From Saccharomycopsis malanga (taxonomy: Eukaryota; Ascomycota; Saccharomycetes; Ascoideales; Saccharomycopsidaceae): a stretch of DNA of 64,000 bases. Below are positions 52,044 through 63,236 of the stretch, in pieces (position 1 is the first letter of the stretch; each line of letters begins with the position of its first letter). The notes under the pieces are model-generated. The model worked only from the letters and a program-made list of their open reading frames with translations. It made no database searches and was not told where the DNA came from. The position numbers and the translations under genes are program-made. The DNA is taken from positions 1,426,001 to 1,490,000 of the forward strand of contig CP025326.1 of assembly GCA_004014935.1 (NCBI GenBank). Direction: 5' to 3'.

Positions 52044-55000
52044 ATGTCAGAACACAACGATGACACGAGGAACCAGCCGAATCAAGAGGAAACAACAAAG
52101 TTATGTGGAAAAAGTAATACTGTTGAAAATATGTTTCAAAAAGCAATGCCACAAGTTCCTAATATTGGAATAAGCAAGACTGCCAGCACAGGCAATTTGC
52201 AATCGCCAGTATCAAACCGTTATACAAAACTTAAGGCTGAGACAAAGGTGACACTGTCTGAAGCAGACGGGTTGATACTGAGGCCAGATACCAACTATTT
52301 ACATTTAAATGCCTATAGTTCTTCTGTTCCTACGTCTCCTTCGCTCATGTCGCCCAGCTTATCTAGAAAAAGTATGGCAGATGGACAGCGGTATCATCTG
52401 CGGCATCCCTCAGGGAACACGCGAAGTTCCGGAGGGTCTTCCAATGCCTCAAACACACGTAGCCATTCCACTGTGGTGGAAACGAGGCATATTTCGTTGG
52501 AGTATGACCCTGTAAGGAAGCGTAAGTTGTTGAACACATATGAGATCTTGTCTGATCTTGGATTTGGACAGCATGGAAAGGTGAAGTTGGCACTAGACAC
52601 GGTCACAGGCGACAAAGTGGCCATCAAAATACTTGATCGGACTGGGCGAGCAAAGGTGGGGGCTAAATATTATTATACGGGCAACCAGGACACTGTCACC
52701 AGTCCTCCGGAATATATGTCGGAGAACGAGGTGAAGATCCGCAAGGAGATTGCAATCATGAAGAAGTGTGACCATGAGAATATTGTAAAGCTACGTGAAG
52801 TCATAGACGACCATCGTCTTCGTAAGATATATCTAGTATTGGAGTATTTAGAAAAAGGGGAGATAAAGTGGCAGAGCGAAGAGTCTCATGAATTCACCAC
52901 TGAAAGTGGGGAGAAATCTATAGAAATAACCACCAAGCCTGTTCTATCTTTCAAACAAGCCAGAACAGTGTTTCGAGACGTTGTTCTTGGCTTAGAATAC
53001 TTACATTACCAAGGGATCATCCATAGAGATATAAAACCTGCAAATTTGCTCATCTCCAAAGATAACATTGTGAAGATCTCAGACTTTGGTGTCTCGTTTT
53101 CTATATCTTTTATGGAAAATTCAGAATATGATTTGTGCAAAACAGCAGGAACTCCGGCATTTTATGCTCCGGAACTATGTTCTGCCGACACCAACAGCGT
53201 GGACGAATGCGGACGCCACATCATAAGTCACAAGGTTGATATCTGGGCTTTAGGCGTGACATTGTATTGTTTGATGTTTGGAAAGCTTCCGTTTTATGGA
53301 AAAAACGATTTCGAATTGTTTGGCAAAATCAGTAAGACAGAACCAGAAATTCCTACGTTTGAAATGTTTGAAGAGTATGGCAGTGATGTCAGTGAGTCTC
53401 TGTACAAGGATTTGGTGGATGTGCTAGGAAAGTTGTTGAAAAAAGATCCACACGAACGAATAGATATCCCAGAATTGAAAGAACATTCTTTTTTGATAAA
53501 CAGTTTAGAATCAAGCAATGACTTCCATAGATTTTACAATAATATTGCCATATATCGAAGCGACTCGTCCTCGGACGAAGAAGAACAAACCTCATTGCGC
53601 AAAATCGATGTTTCTAAAGAGGAAATGGGAAATGCCATCACAGACATTGGAAACAAGTTGAAATCGAGTCTTTCTAAAGTGCTCAATTTCACTGGGTTCT
53701 CTTCTTCTACATCGTCGCTTAAATCTAGAACATCCATGCCATCCATCTCCCCTAATGTTCCTGCCCAGCGCCATAGACTTTCGGTGTCAAGCATGTTTTC
53801 GAAGAAACCTACTCACAGCCACAGCAACAGCACAGCCAGCAGCAGGAAAAACAGCAGAAGCAACACAGTGTACACACCTCCTCAGGTTCAAGCCTTGCGG
53901 CATGAAGACTCCTCGTTGTCGTTAAAATCCGGAGCATACTCTATCAACTCAGACCAGTCGTTGCCCGAAAGCGATTTCCGGAAAGCTTTACACAAAACCG
54001 CCTCTCTCTACAGCCATAACAACTCCACGGGGTCCTCCTTCATCTCGCCGTCTTTACAAAACACCCAGGCAATGTCTCAGGACTATTTTCCAGTAGAGCG
54101 AGCAATGTACAGTAATGTTGACGTGGCCAGTTGCAGCGACGTGCTGAAAACTCATCACCATAAACGTTCTGTGTCTAACACTTCTGCCCAGCTTTCGGAT
54201 GCTTGTATAGAGGCAGGGTTCTTTGTTCATACAAAACCAGTTGCCAACACTCTTAATGGTATAATGGAACGTAGCGACAAGGCTATGCGTCCCCGTGTGG
54301 AAAGATTCGAAAGCCCCTTGAACTCGCCATCACTAAAAGGCGCGCAGAGCCCCAGCATTTTTGGTCTAGGAAGCAAGTCTAGAAACAATAGCTTTCTAAG
54401 CAGTTCTGGCTATAATAACGGTATCACGCTACCTCGTAAAAGCTCAAACGTTTCTCTTCCTGTAAACTCCAGCTACGCATCTTTAAACAGTATAGACGAT
54501 GAGTTTTTGTATTCCTCCAACAATGACGACGCTAAGCGGAGAGTAGGTTACATAACCCCTGGCTACGACACCGAGGGTGCTGTTAAAAACAACTACTCTG
54601 GACTACTCAACAACGCCAACAGCAACTCTGGTTTCTTGAACGCTTTCAATAACGACGCGTCCAAGTTCAGGTTTCACGAAGATTCTATCAAGGAAAAGAT
54701 CTATGGAAGAAAGAACAAAGATTTGTTGAAATTTGACAGTTACAGCTTGTCAACAGGCCCTACGAGCTCTGAATCACAAGCAGTGTCTCGCGCAGTGTCT
54801 CCAGCAACAGACGACAACAGATATGCTGCTAGCAAAGCGCCCTCAGTATCCACAATCAACGAGGCACAGTCCAACAAAACACTGTCCCATTTGCACCGCA
54901 ATTCCAGCAATTCCAGCAGCAGTAGCAGCAGCAACGTCTCGGACAGCTCAGAAGACTTGTACTCCACCGGAGATGACGTCCTCCAGTTTAGTGCTGCAAA

Positions 55001-55625
55001 CTATCAGGACCGGACATCTCGTGCCTTTTTCATGGGCAGCGGTCGAAATAGTGTGGAAAACACCGACACCGAATCATATAACCAAAACGAGCTCCGGATG
55101 GTGGATTCTGTAGTCACCGTTCCTAATTCTATCATTTCCAAGTTGAATTCTGCAGACAATTCCACACAGCCTTCACAGACTCAATTGCTTAGTTACTACA
55201 CAGCTTCCAGAGCTACTAAACCTGGAAACACCGCGCATAAGAGTAACAACATTCCTCCAAACAACAGCGTGTTTCCTAAAAACTTTATGAATGGCGAGAA
55301 ACAGCTCAAATTCCAGTTTGGCGCTGCCGAAGATGACGATCGTGAAAGTGACGACACCGATGCAAGCAGCGACAGATCTTTGTTTTTCCCTAATCCAGAT
55401 TTGCTAAATCGAAAACTCGTCACTCAGAGAAACCTCTCAGACGACAGCAAAAGCAGCATCAAAAGTTCTGGCGATGAATCTGACCAGGAGCTCACTTTCA
55501 ACTTTAATGGAAGAAAACTGGTTAGTGATCGTAGTAAAAGTATAAGTCAGGCTAGCGATCGTAATAAAAGTATCAGTCAAGCTAGCCAGGCTAGCAAGGC
55601 CAGTGATATCAGTCATGGAAATTAA
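52044..55625 (+). CDS. SAK1: SAK1/TOS3/ELM1-type kinase that activates Snf1 (AMPK)
   Basis: 1193 aa. Kinase domain about 165-495: Gly loop GFGQHG (173-178), Lys195 in VAIKIL, HRDIKPANLL (327-336), SDFGVSF (346-352), KTAGTPAFYAPELC in the activation loop, and a fungal-type insert between lobes (YYYTGNQDTVTSPPEY). The layout is that of CaMKK/LKB1-like upstream kinases. The remaining 700 residues are Ser/Asn-rich and disordered, as in yeast Sak1 (1142 aa), which is why I prefer SAK1 to the shorter Tos3 and Elm1. It phosphorylates the Snf1 activation loop when glucose is low. A 30-bp repeat sits at the very C-terminus. Confidence 0.85.
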   Translation: MSEHNDDTRNQPNQEETTKLCGKSNTVENMFQKAMPQVPNIGISKTASTGNLQSPVSNRYTKLKAETKVTLSEADGLILRPDTNYLHLNAYSSSVPTSPSLMSPSLSRKSMADGQRYHLRHPSGNTRSSGGSSNASNTRSHSTVVETRHISLEYDPVRKRKLLNTYEILSDLGFGQHGKVKLALDTVTGDKVAIKILDRTGRAKVGAKYYYTGNQDTVTSPPEYMSENEVKIRKEIAIMKKCDHENIVKLREVIDDHRLRKIYLVLEYLEKGEIKWQSEESHEFTTESGEKSIEITTKPVLSFKQARTVFRDVVLGLEYLHYQGIIHRDIKPANLLISKDNIVKISDFGVSFSISFMENSEYDLCKTAGTPAFYAPELCSADTNSVDECGRHIISHKVDIWALGVTLYCLMFGKLPFYGKNDFELFGKISKTEPEIPTFEMFEEYGSDVSESLYKDLVDVLGKLLKKDPHERIDIPELKEHSFLINSLESSNDFHRFYNNIAIYRSDSSSDEEEQTSLRKIDVSKEEMGNAITDIGNKLKSSLSKVLNFTGFSSSTSSLKSRTSMPSISPNVPAQRHRLSVSSMFSKKPTHSHSNSTASSRKNSRSNTVYTPPQVQALRHEDSSLSLKSGAYSINSDQSLPESDFRKALHKTASLYSHNNSTGSSFISPSLQNTQAMSQDYFPVERAMYSNVDVASCSDVLKTHHHKRSVSNTSAQLSDACIEAGFFVHTKPVANTLNGIMERSDKAMRPRVERFESPLNSPSLKGAQSPSIFGLGSKSRNNSFLSSSGYNNGITLPRKSSNVSLPVNSSYASLNSIDDEFLYSSNNDDAKRRVGYITPGYDTEGAVKNNYSGLLNNANSNSGFLNAFNNDASKFRFHEDSIKEKIYGRKNKDLLKFDSYSLSTGPTSSESQAVSRAVSPATDDNRYAASKAPSVSTINEAQSNKTLSHLHRNSSNSSSSSSSNVSDSSEDLYSTGDDVLQFSAANYQDRTSRAFFMGSGRNSVENTDTESYNQNELRMVDSVVTVPNSIISKLNSADNSTQPSQTQLLSYYTASRATKPGNTAHKSNNIPPNNSVFPKNFMNGEKQLKFQFGAAEDDDRESDDTDASSDRSLFFPNPDLLNRKLVTQRNLSDDSKSSIKSSGDESDQELTFNFNGRKLVSDRSKSISQASDRNKSISQASQASKASDISHGN
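55524..55583 (+). repeat. 30-bp tandem duplication at the SAK1 C-terminus
   Basis: Two units (55524-55553, 55554-55583) encoding SDRSKSISQA and SDRNKSISQA, followed by shorter SQASKAS echoes. Confidence 0.85.
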
Positions 55626-56591
55626 TATATCATATAATCTTTGATTTTTTTTTTTTAATTATTTGCATTCTTCTTTTCATCATAATTGCCATATTAATAG
55701 TTGAATCATTTTGTTTTTGATTGGAGATTTTGGGATTAAATTTAGATGTTATTTGTACCAGACTGGTTATTCCATACATTGTAGAGATATTTACAAAGTG
55801 TTTTCGTTTGATTAACTTTACAGAACGACTCGAAAGTATGTTCTAACAGTGTTTAAAAGGGCCATGGAGAGATTTGAGAATGATTTCTGAAAATGGATGT
55901 GTTATCCAGGTGAAATTGTAAAATTATAAAAGATTCGTTTTTCAATACTAATACATATGAGTTCTGTAAATTATATAAGTCAATTACAATTTAAACTCAA
56001 ATCCAGGGCAAAGTGGCTCTCTTGACTAAGAGCAATTTGAAATTCAAAATAATAAAGGAGAGCCAGAGCCAGTGGACAAACAAAAGCAATCCTGCATTGC
56101 TAATTCAGTAAATAATACGCTTCACGCCTGTCAAAGCCTAAAGCTAGAAACATATAGTTACAACCGATAAAAATAATTATACGCTCAAGAAAGACCATTG
56201 AAATGTGTTGAAAACAATTAGTGGGGACAAAATATACATATGAATGACTTTGTAGGTTACGGCTTATTTCAAATCTCATCCAAGTATCGAGGCACAGCTT
56301 ACTTGCCAATCGTTAGATTAATTGAATCTCCATAATAGAATAAAATTTTTGAAAAGCTCAAAATCCTAAGAGGTTGGTAGCTACAATACGACGTTATTAA
56401 GAATTCTCCAGCGCTCAAGTCAACAATGGATAAAGCGTAGAATAGTATATATTCATCCCGTGTACGAATTGTTACATTATACATACAAGTTGCAATAGTC
56501 TAAAGGCTAATAACATACATATTATAATACAAAAATAAACTGTAAACATGGCGTCGTCACGTAAGAATAGCTAAAATGGAATAGATAGAAT
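55626..56591. other. Convergent 3' flanks of SAK1 and MDS3
   Basis: 966 bp, AT-rich, T tract at 55646-55656. No convincing frame, repeat or RNA seen. Confidence 0.55.
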
Positions 56592-59500
56592 TTATTGAGA
56601 TGTTTTTTCTCTGTAACCACCATTGTTATTGGAAAACTGTTTCTCCTTGTGGTTTTTGTTATGATTATGATGGAAAAGCTTAAACTTGTGGCCAGCCTTC
56701 TTGTCTGCAGCCACCTTTGCAAATGTTTCTGGATTATACGTGCTTCCAACCGCAGGTGTCTTGTTAGGCAAGTAATCAGGGCCTACAGACCCATCAGGGC
56801 TGTGTATACGCTCTACTGAGCTGCTATGAATGCTTCCAGCGGTGTCCAGAGGATCGTTTGTGAGGCTTCTTGCTGAAAAAGAGCCTACTGAGAGATTTTT
56901 GAGTGCCTCAAGATTGTTAAGATCAATGCTGTCCAGGACAGAATAGGTTGGGCTTTTTCTCAACACTTGCTGAGGCAATGCTGCCAGCAGAGCTGCGGGT
57001 TTCAGGCTATTGACAGGAGTCAAATACTGATGATGTTTCTGGAATGGTTTGAAATGCTTGGTTCCTCCTTGGTTTTGCTGCTTTTGTAGCTTTTGTTGTG
57101 TTTTTGGGTTGTCAGAAAAGTATTCGCCGCTGCTGACGTCGCTGAAATCAGCAGTGCTCTTTTTGCCGTGAAGACGACGCTGGAAAATCGACGGTTTGAA
57201 ATGTGGTTTTGACGGATGTGGAGGAGAAGTGTTATGCAATTTTCTTTGGTTAGTGGAATCGTTCAATGTGGCGGAGTTTCCAGAAGACAAAGACGCTGCT
57301 GATTTCGAAGGCAGAAGCAGATGCAATTTGGCGTCGTTTCCTACTGGAGGCAGAACAGGTTTTTGTTTTTCCAAGCTTGATGATTTGGAAACTAATGAAG
57401 TTTTGGACTGGTTGTTAATATTCAACAAGTCGTTTGAGCTTGGATCATCTGAAGGTTCCACAGAACTTTTTTTCTTCAAAGAAGAAGATGCTGACAAGGC
57501 CTCATTAGTGTTTTGTCTATGCAATTTCTCTTGTTCCTGTTGTTTTTCTCTGAACAATTTTTTCAATTGTTGTTTTTTTATACGATGTTCTTCCTTAACA
57601 CGTTCTTTTTCCACCTTGGCTCTTTCCACCTCTTGTATTCTTACTTTTTCTGCTTTTTTCGCTTGTTCCTCTTTCATTTTGCGTTCCAATTCCTGCTGAT
57701 GTTCCTCCTGACGTTTCAACTTGAGTTCTTTTTCTCTTTCTTTGAACTCTTTGTAAAGATCGTCTTTAATTTTCGCCTCCACTGGCTTTTTGGTGATCTC
57801 TATCATCTTGATCATTTGCAACAAATACAATGTACGTAGCATTAGTTTTGAATCCACCACCACCACCGCATACTCGTAGATGAGCCTGATCAAATCAACA
57901 GGCGGTGGCTCAATGCTGTTGCTGATATCTTCAACTCTGAGCAAATGCTGTGTTTTCTCAGAATGCATGTTTTTGAGTCTTGAATTGTAGGACGATGTTC
58001 TATGGTCCTGATATATGAATTCGTTGAATGCTATCACATAGGACATGTCATCGAGCTCGTCTGTCTCGTAGCCGTCATCATCCGAATCTACATCATGGTT
58101 ATTTTGCGGTTTCTTTTTATGGTGCTGTCTTAATTCAAGATTCAAATCAGCAACACATTTCAGAATCTCCAACAAATAATTCCCGTTAAAGTCAATGTTG
58201 GTCATAAAATGCCTGAACTGTGCAAACTTTTGATACAAAGTTTTTTTCAATTTCTTCAAGTCTCGCAACTCCATATCTGCCTCAGATATTGTGTTTGGAT
58301 CAGCCTGTTTCTCAACAAGCTCTTGTCGTTTCGTTGACATTTTGAATGTCAATTCATCCACTTCAAATTCCAAAAAGTCTATATAATTTACCAAAAAGTT
58401 TTCCTTTTTGCCTACTATCGCATACAAAATCTCAGAACAGATGTTATAGAGCAATGGAATGTCATAAAACTTGGACACCGTGTACAATTCCATCAACACT
58501 GGGTTTATGGCGGTTTTATTACTGATTTGTCCAGTGAGAAAAAACTCACACAAGGTTTTGACCGTGGGGGTTCTTACCGGTAAATACAATGATCTTGGAA
58601 TCAACAATGGTTCAAGCAAAAAATGATGTTTGAAATCAGAGGTTCCTTCGCCAGAAAACCCATCTTTTGTCTCGTTTTCCTTGTCTTCTTGATGGTCATG
58701 ATGTGTATCCAATATTGGCAGACCATGAGGATGGAGTTTATCACACGCACCATTGAAGTGTTGTTCATATTCGTTTAATGTGTTTACAAACACCTGTATT
58801 TCATCAAACAAAGAGCTTCCTCCAAGAGACGAAGTAAACAGTCTGGCAGGATCAGAATGGCCTGTTTTCAACAGTGACCCAGGGGCAAGAGCATTATCTT
58901 TAGGGCCACAAGCCAGGTTTTCCCTCATTTTCCGTGCCAACGGTTCGTTTGAAAGCTTACTTTGGCTCGAAGAGTCAACATTCATGCTGTCGGCAAAGAT
59001 AGAGGAAGAAGAGTTGCTCATGCTGGTTTCAGAGCCTTGTGGCAAAGGTGGGGGAAATTTGGGTATTGGTGGCTGTTCAGGAATAGCAACATGTTCTACA
59101 TTGGAAACAGTAGAAGAAGCAGCAGCAGCAGCAGCAATAGCAACAGCAACAGCAGTGGCAGCGGCACTACTGGTCCGTCGCTCGTCCATGGTGCTGGCTA
59201 CCAATTTGGTGGCGTCTCTGGTAGGAGAACTGACCAGAGACTGTTTGTTTGAAAGCAAAGATCGACTTCCTGAGCGGTTATTATGATTTGCCAAAAGTTC
59301 CGAGTTATTTGAGATAAAACTGCTGGTATTGGATATTACTGAGTTCTTTCTGGATGAGGGCAAGTTGATCAAATCATTATAGTTTACAAAAGGCTCGCTT
59401 AGATGTGGGCTTGTATTGAACTGGGCAATTGGAACAGCGTGTTTTTTATTGTTTTCAAATGGAGAATTGAACACTATTTTGCCGCCAGGATGTGCTAAAG

Positions 59501-61682
59501 GCGACAATCTAAGATCATTGAGCTTGGTGTCAGAAGAAGAGCCTAAACTGGCAGCAGAATCCTTAGGAGCTTGGTAAAACTTTGTGGGATGATCCAGTCT
59601 AGAATTAGTTTTAGCAAGCTCAGTCGCAGGGATTCCAGTTCTCATCTTGGACAACAAGGAAAAGGTTAAAGGGCTTCTAGAGTTTTTGATGATATCATGC
59701 TCAAAGTTCTCGTCGTCAAAACCGGTCTGGCCGCCGTCAGTAGTGACGCCATAACGTTTCTGGCTGCCCAAAGAATCGGTCATTGAGTTGATTGTGCTGA
59801 CGACACTTTTTTTGGACATTCTTGCAGGACCAGTGAGCGAGACACCCTGGTCGTTTTCGATCTTTTTGCTCAACAGCTCTACATTCTTCAAATAAGCAAA
59901 CGCAAGCATATAAGTGAAGAACAGGCCCCAGCGCTTGATCACCACGTTGAGAGGGATTGAGCACGAGTCCTCGTCAGCAGAAACAAACTGGAAATCAGCT
60001 AGTGGGTTGCTATCCTGGTTTGCGTAGCGCTGGAAGAAGTTTCTTCCCAAGGCCACTGCGGTGGCGTTGAAGTAGTTGAGGGCGCTTGTATTGAGCTTGA
60101 CTTCTGTGTCAGGGACTAAATAGTTTACATAGTTTTCGAAATCAATATTCTTTTGGAACTTTGCCTTTTCCTCGTCGTTCCTTTTGGCAAAAGTGGATCT
60201 TTTGTGGGCGTCTAGGGTAGGGCCGTTGATGGAGGATGACGACGGAGTGCTTAGCAAAGGAGGGCTGTTTTTGAATACAACATTGTCTTGGTTCTGCACA
60301 GACAATGATACTTTTGCCTCTTGGATGATTTCGTTTCTGTATACCTGTTTGAATAGTTTGAATTTCTCGCGTTTTGTATCTGATTCGTCGTCGTAGGTTA
60401 GCGAGAGGTTGTGCTGAGGGCCGCTGAAGGTGATGATGTTGCAAAAGGACAAGTCGACGACTACAAACGACTGGAAATGCTGTGTTACCGAGGCAGGGCG
60501 GTGTTCTGGCGTGATGTTGTCGGCGCCTAGAAGGATGAGCTTGCCATGGTTGCGCCAGAGGAAACAGGCAGAGAACAAGTGGAAGTTGGAAGGATGGACA
60601 GAACAGCGGGTGTCCAAATGAGACCATTTGCGGGTTGGGATGTTGAGAAGAAACACTTGCAAAGAGGACTTGCGCCATCCTACGATGATGAGGTTGCTGT
60701 TTCCAAGCATGAAGCCGGTGACAGGGCTGAGATAGGCAACAGGACAGTCGCCGGCGACATGGTCGATGGCAACAGACTGGGAAAAGCTGCGGTTGTGGGT
60801 GGAGAAGGACAGAATGATGATACGTTTGGGGGTGTTGACGAAGGAAAGAAGCGTGTCGTTATATATGGATGTTCTGCTGAACGGGATAGCCAAGAGAAAC
60901 GTGTTATTGTTGGACGATTCTTCGGGAAGACTGATTTCCAGACCAGATTCGATCATGGCGCGGTGGGCCAAATTGTAGATGAGCACCAGCCGAATCAGAC
61001 TGTTGCCGTGAGCATCACAGCCGTTGCTGATGACAAGCGAGTCCTCATTGGCGTATTTTTGCGGCAAATGTGGCAAAATACCGCTGGTGTCATGGATAAT
61101 GTTCAAAGTACACTTGTAGCGTGGACAATTTGTCTTTGTCAAGAGACTCCATGATCTGGACGAAAGATCAAACTGCCAAAGATCGTCACAGACAACTAGT
61201 CTACACTGGGGATCGCTGGCGAGCGTCACTCCGCCATACAAATACAACTTGTGTTTAGAAACAATGACAGAATGGAACATACGGGGCGCCGGCCATTCTG
61301 ACCTTGGATTCGATGGCGTGAGAGAAAACCATTTGCGAGACACCAAATCCAAATAGTGCATGTCGTTATGAAGCCATTTTGCTATGGTCTCTGACGAAAA
61401 CTCTGCCAACAGACCATTGAGCGTCTCTACACTTGTCTCGTCAACACTCTTGATCTGCTCGGTCGAAAGTCCCCCTACGACAAAGATGGGCTGGGTGTAA
61501 ATAGCACTAGCAGCACCAATCCGTGGCGAAAGCTCGTCTGACTCCGAGATTGTGTTATAACACGACGAAAGCGACTGCACCAAATTGGTGGGCGTCGAAT
61601 ATATAAACGAAGACGTCGAATCAGATGATCCAGAAGACGTCGATGTCCTGGTCAAAAACTCTGGTCGATTGATATCTGACAT
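56592..61682 (-). CDS. MDS3: MDS3/PMD1 family kelch-repeat regulator
   Basis: 1696 aa. Kelch-type beta-propeller in the N-terminal 430 residues (PIFVVGGLS, APRMFHSVIVSKHKLYLYGG, DDLWQFDLSSRSWSLL, WSHLD, KLILLGADN). The middle is Ser/Asn-rich with an Ala run at about 840-855, then a conserved helical block with LPVRTPTVKTLCEFFLTGQI and DIPLLYNICSEILYAIVGKK, a strongly charged coiled coil (KEREKELKLKRQEEHQQELE onward) and a basic Ser-rich tail. In Candida, Mds3 acts with Sit4/TOR signalling in pH response and filamentation; in baker's yeast Mds3/Pmd1 restrain sporulation. It is divergent to the EFG1-like gene, another morphogenesis regulator, across 1.6 kb. Confidence 0.88.
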   Translation of the reverse strand: MSDINRPEFLTRTSTSSGSSDSTSSFIYSTPTNLVQSLSSCYNTISESDELSPRIGAASAIYTQPIFVVGGLSTEQIKSVDETSVETLNGLLAEFSSETIAKWLHNDMHYLDLVSRKWFSLTPSNPRSEWPAPRMFHSVIVSKHKLYLYGGVTLASDPQCRLVVCDDLWQFDLSSRSWSLLTKTNCPRYKCTLNIIHDTSGILPHLPQKYANEDSLVISNGCDAHGNSLIRLVLIYNLAHRAMIESGLEISLPEESSNNNTFLLAIPFSRTSIYNDTLLSFVNTPKRIIILSFSTHNRSFSQSVAIDHVAGDCPVAYLSPVTGFMLGNSNLIIVGWRKSSLQVFLLNIPTRKWSHLDTRCSVHPSNFHLFSACFLWRNHGKLILLGADNITPEHRPASVTQHFQSFVVVDLSFCNIITFSGPQHNLSLTYDDESDTKREKFKLFKQVYRNEIIQEAKVSLSVQNQDNVVFKNSPPLLSTPSSSSINGPTLDAHKRSTFAKRNDEEKAKFQKNIDFENYVNYLVPDTEVKLNTSALNYFNATAVALGRNFFQRYANQDSNPLADFQFVSADEDSCSIPLNVVIKRWGLFFTYMLAFAYLKNVELLSKKIENDQGVSLTGPARMSKKSVVSTINSMTDSLGSQKRYGVTTDGGQTGFDDENFEHDIIKNSRSPLTFSLLSKMRTGIPATELAKTNSRLDHPTKFYQAPKDSAASLGSSSDTKLNDLRLSPLAHPGGKIVFNSPFENNKKHAVPIAQFNTSPHLSEPFVNYNDLINLPSSRKNSVISNTSSFISNNSELLANHNNRSGSRSLLSNKQSLVSSPTRDATKLVASTMDERRTSSAAATAVAVAIAAAAAASSTVSNVEHVAIPEQPPIPKFPPPLPQGSETSMSNSSSSIFADSMNVDSSSQSKLSNEPLARKMRENLACGPKDNALAPGSLLKTGHSDPARLFTSSLGGSSLFDEIQVFVNTLNEYEQHFNGACDKLHPHGLPILDTHHDHQEDKENETKDGFSGEGTSDFKHHFLLEPLLIPRSLYLPVRTPTVKTLCEFFLTGQISNKTAINPVLMELYTVSKFYDIPLLYNICSEILYAIVGKKENFLVNYIDFLEFEVDELTFKMSTKRQELVEKQADPNTISEADMELRDLKKLKKTLYQKFAQFRHFMTNIDFNGNYLLEILKCVADLNLELRQHHKKKPQNNHDVDSDDDGYETDELDDMSYVIAFNEFIYQDHRTSSYNSRLKNMHSEKTQHLLRVEDISNSIEPPPVDLIRLIYEYAVVVVDSKLMLRTLYLLQMIKMIEITKKPVEAKIKDDLYKEFKEREKELKLKRQEEHQQELERKMKEEQAKKAEKVRIQEVERAKVEKERVKEEHRIKKQQLKKLFREKQQEQEKLHRQNTNEALSASSSLKKKSSVEPSDDPSSNDLLNINNQSKTSLVSKSSSLEKQKPVLPPVGNDAKLHLLLPSKSAASLSSGNSATLNDSTNQRKLHNTSPPHPSKPHFKPSIFQRRLHGKKSTADFSDVSSGEYFSDNPKTQQKLQKQQNQGGTKHFKPFQKHHQYLTPVNSLKPAALLAALPQQVLRKSPTYSVLDSIDLNNLEALKNLSVGSFSARSLTNDPLDTAGSIHSSSVERIHSPDGSVGPDYLPNKTPAVGSTYNPETFAKVAADKKAGHKFKLFHHNHNKNHKEKQFSNNNGGYREKTSQ
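59110..59172 (-). repeat. Alanine-codon microsatellite in MDS3
   Basis: GCA/GCC-type triplet run (plus strand AGCAGC, AACAGC) coding an Ala/Val/Ile-rich stretch between disordered parts. Likely length-variable. Confidence 0.75.
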
Positions 61683-61822
61683 GTCTATTGATTATCCTGA
61701 ATAATGGAGATTCATATACAAGTTGGTATTCCAATTTGGTGCAATCTAAAACCAATTATTCCAATCTGGTGGTATCTTACTATATAACTTGGTCAAATTC
61801 TCCAACTTGCTTCTATCTTGCT

Positions 61823-61874
61823 ATATAGCTTAAGAAATCAAATTCTCCATATAGCTTAAGAAATCAAATTCTCC
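61823..61874. repeat. Perfect 26-bp tandem duplication
   Basis: Units 61823-61848 and 61849-61874 are identical, starting ATATAGCTTAAG and ending AATTCTCC. Degenerate relatives of the unit lie just upstream. Confidence 0.92.
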
Positions 61875-62734
61875 AACTTGGCCAACTTGTATTTGTAAAG
61901 CTATCAAACACAGCAATCCAAGGCACAATTTTAAACCCTGGTGGAGTCACAGCAACCCCGGTGGAGTCAATTTAATTACTATTTAAAAAATATTTATAAT
62001 GACTGACCAGAGTCTATTAATTTTTCCGCTACTTCTCTAAAATATCAAAAGCTTGTTGCTTTCAATTTACTTTTGATAAAACTATGAATTCAATTTGCCC
62101 CTCCTATTTTGATTGTAATAAATTTTTTTCTAGTAGTTTAAAAAACCCACTGTTGCTTTCTTTCCTCGAAGAAACTCATGCATTTCGCTTAAGCATTGGC
62201 GCACCCCCTCCCAAGAAGCAACTTGTCAGCCCATTCCATCATCCAAGACTGACAGGTTAAGCCCAATATACCCATCATGCGCAATTATGCATGTCACGTC
62301 CGGGTAACCCTAATTTATTATTTTTTTATAACAACCCAACACAACACAACACAGCCTTCTGTGAGTTTGTGAGGGGGTGTGTTTTTCTGCATATACACGC
62401 GCGTTCACGCGTGTGCACGCGTATGCACAAGATAGTTGTTGTCTGTCTGCATGTGACTGCACGGGGTTGTGCACCACATTGCTTTGCGTGGCCTAGCCTT
62501 GCGCACTTGCCGCTGCAAACAGAAAAATGCATGATTTTTTTTTTTTTATCTTCTTCTTCTTCTTCTTTTTTCTTCCTTTCATAATTTGTTTGACCTTTTT
62601 TTAAAAAAATAAGAAGAAAAAAAGTGCTGTTAATAATCTTGCAATAAAGAACGGTCAATTGACAATAATTATTGGTAAGTTTGTTTGTATAAAGGATTGA
62701 TGGGGTGTTGGGAAAGCAATGTATGAATACGCAT

Positions 62735-62782
62735 GCTTCGTCTTGCTTGTGCTTCGTCTTGCTTGTGCTTCGTCTTGCTTGT
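62735..62782. repeat. 16-bp tandem repeat, three exact units
   Basis: GCTTCGTCTTGCTTGT three times, followed by a partial GCTT. Confidence 0.95.
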
Positions 62783-63236
62783 GCTTAGCATGGCATGGCG
62801 TCGTACAGACCAGACCATGCGTTACATACAATACCTTACAGTATACTACAGTAACAAGCGCCTATACATAGTCCCTTTCATATCTTTATATCAATTACGT
62901 TTCAACTAACATCATCATCAGCTATACTACTGTTTGGTCATTTAATATTTCCATTTTATACTATTGCGGAATTTTATTTTACCCGGTTTTTTTTATTTTT
63001 TCTGACTCCTTTTTTCCCGCTGCGCTGTCGTTTGTTGCGTGCTTGTCTTACATCTGCTGCGAAACCTAAAATCGAAAGCGCATAAAAACGCACACACGAA
63101 ATATTCTCTATTTTTTCTTCTTTTCTTTCTCACCAACACCAATTGATTTTGCTACACAATCAATAATAGTGACTTTTCAAAGAGCTATTAAAGAACTGTG
63201 GCATCAATAACAGATTTCGAGGGAGATTATAAAAAA

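Noticed and set aside
60546-61154. 202-codon frame antisense to MDS3
   Set aside because: Fully inside the kelch-coding part of MDS3; no independent motif. The frames at 60142-60678 and 58753-59286 are rejected for the same reason.
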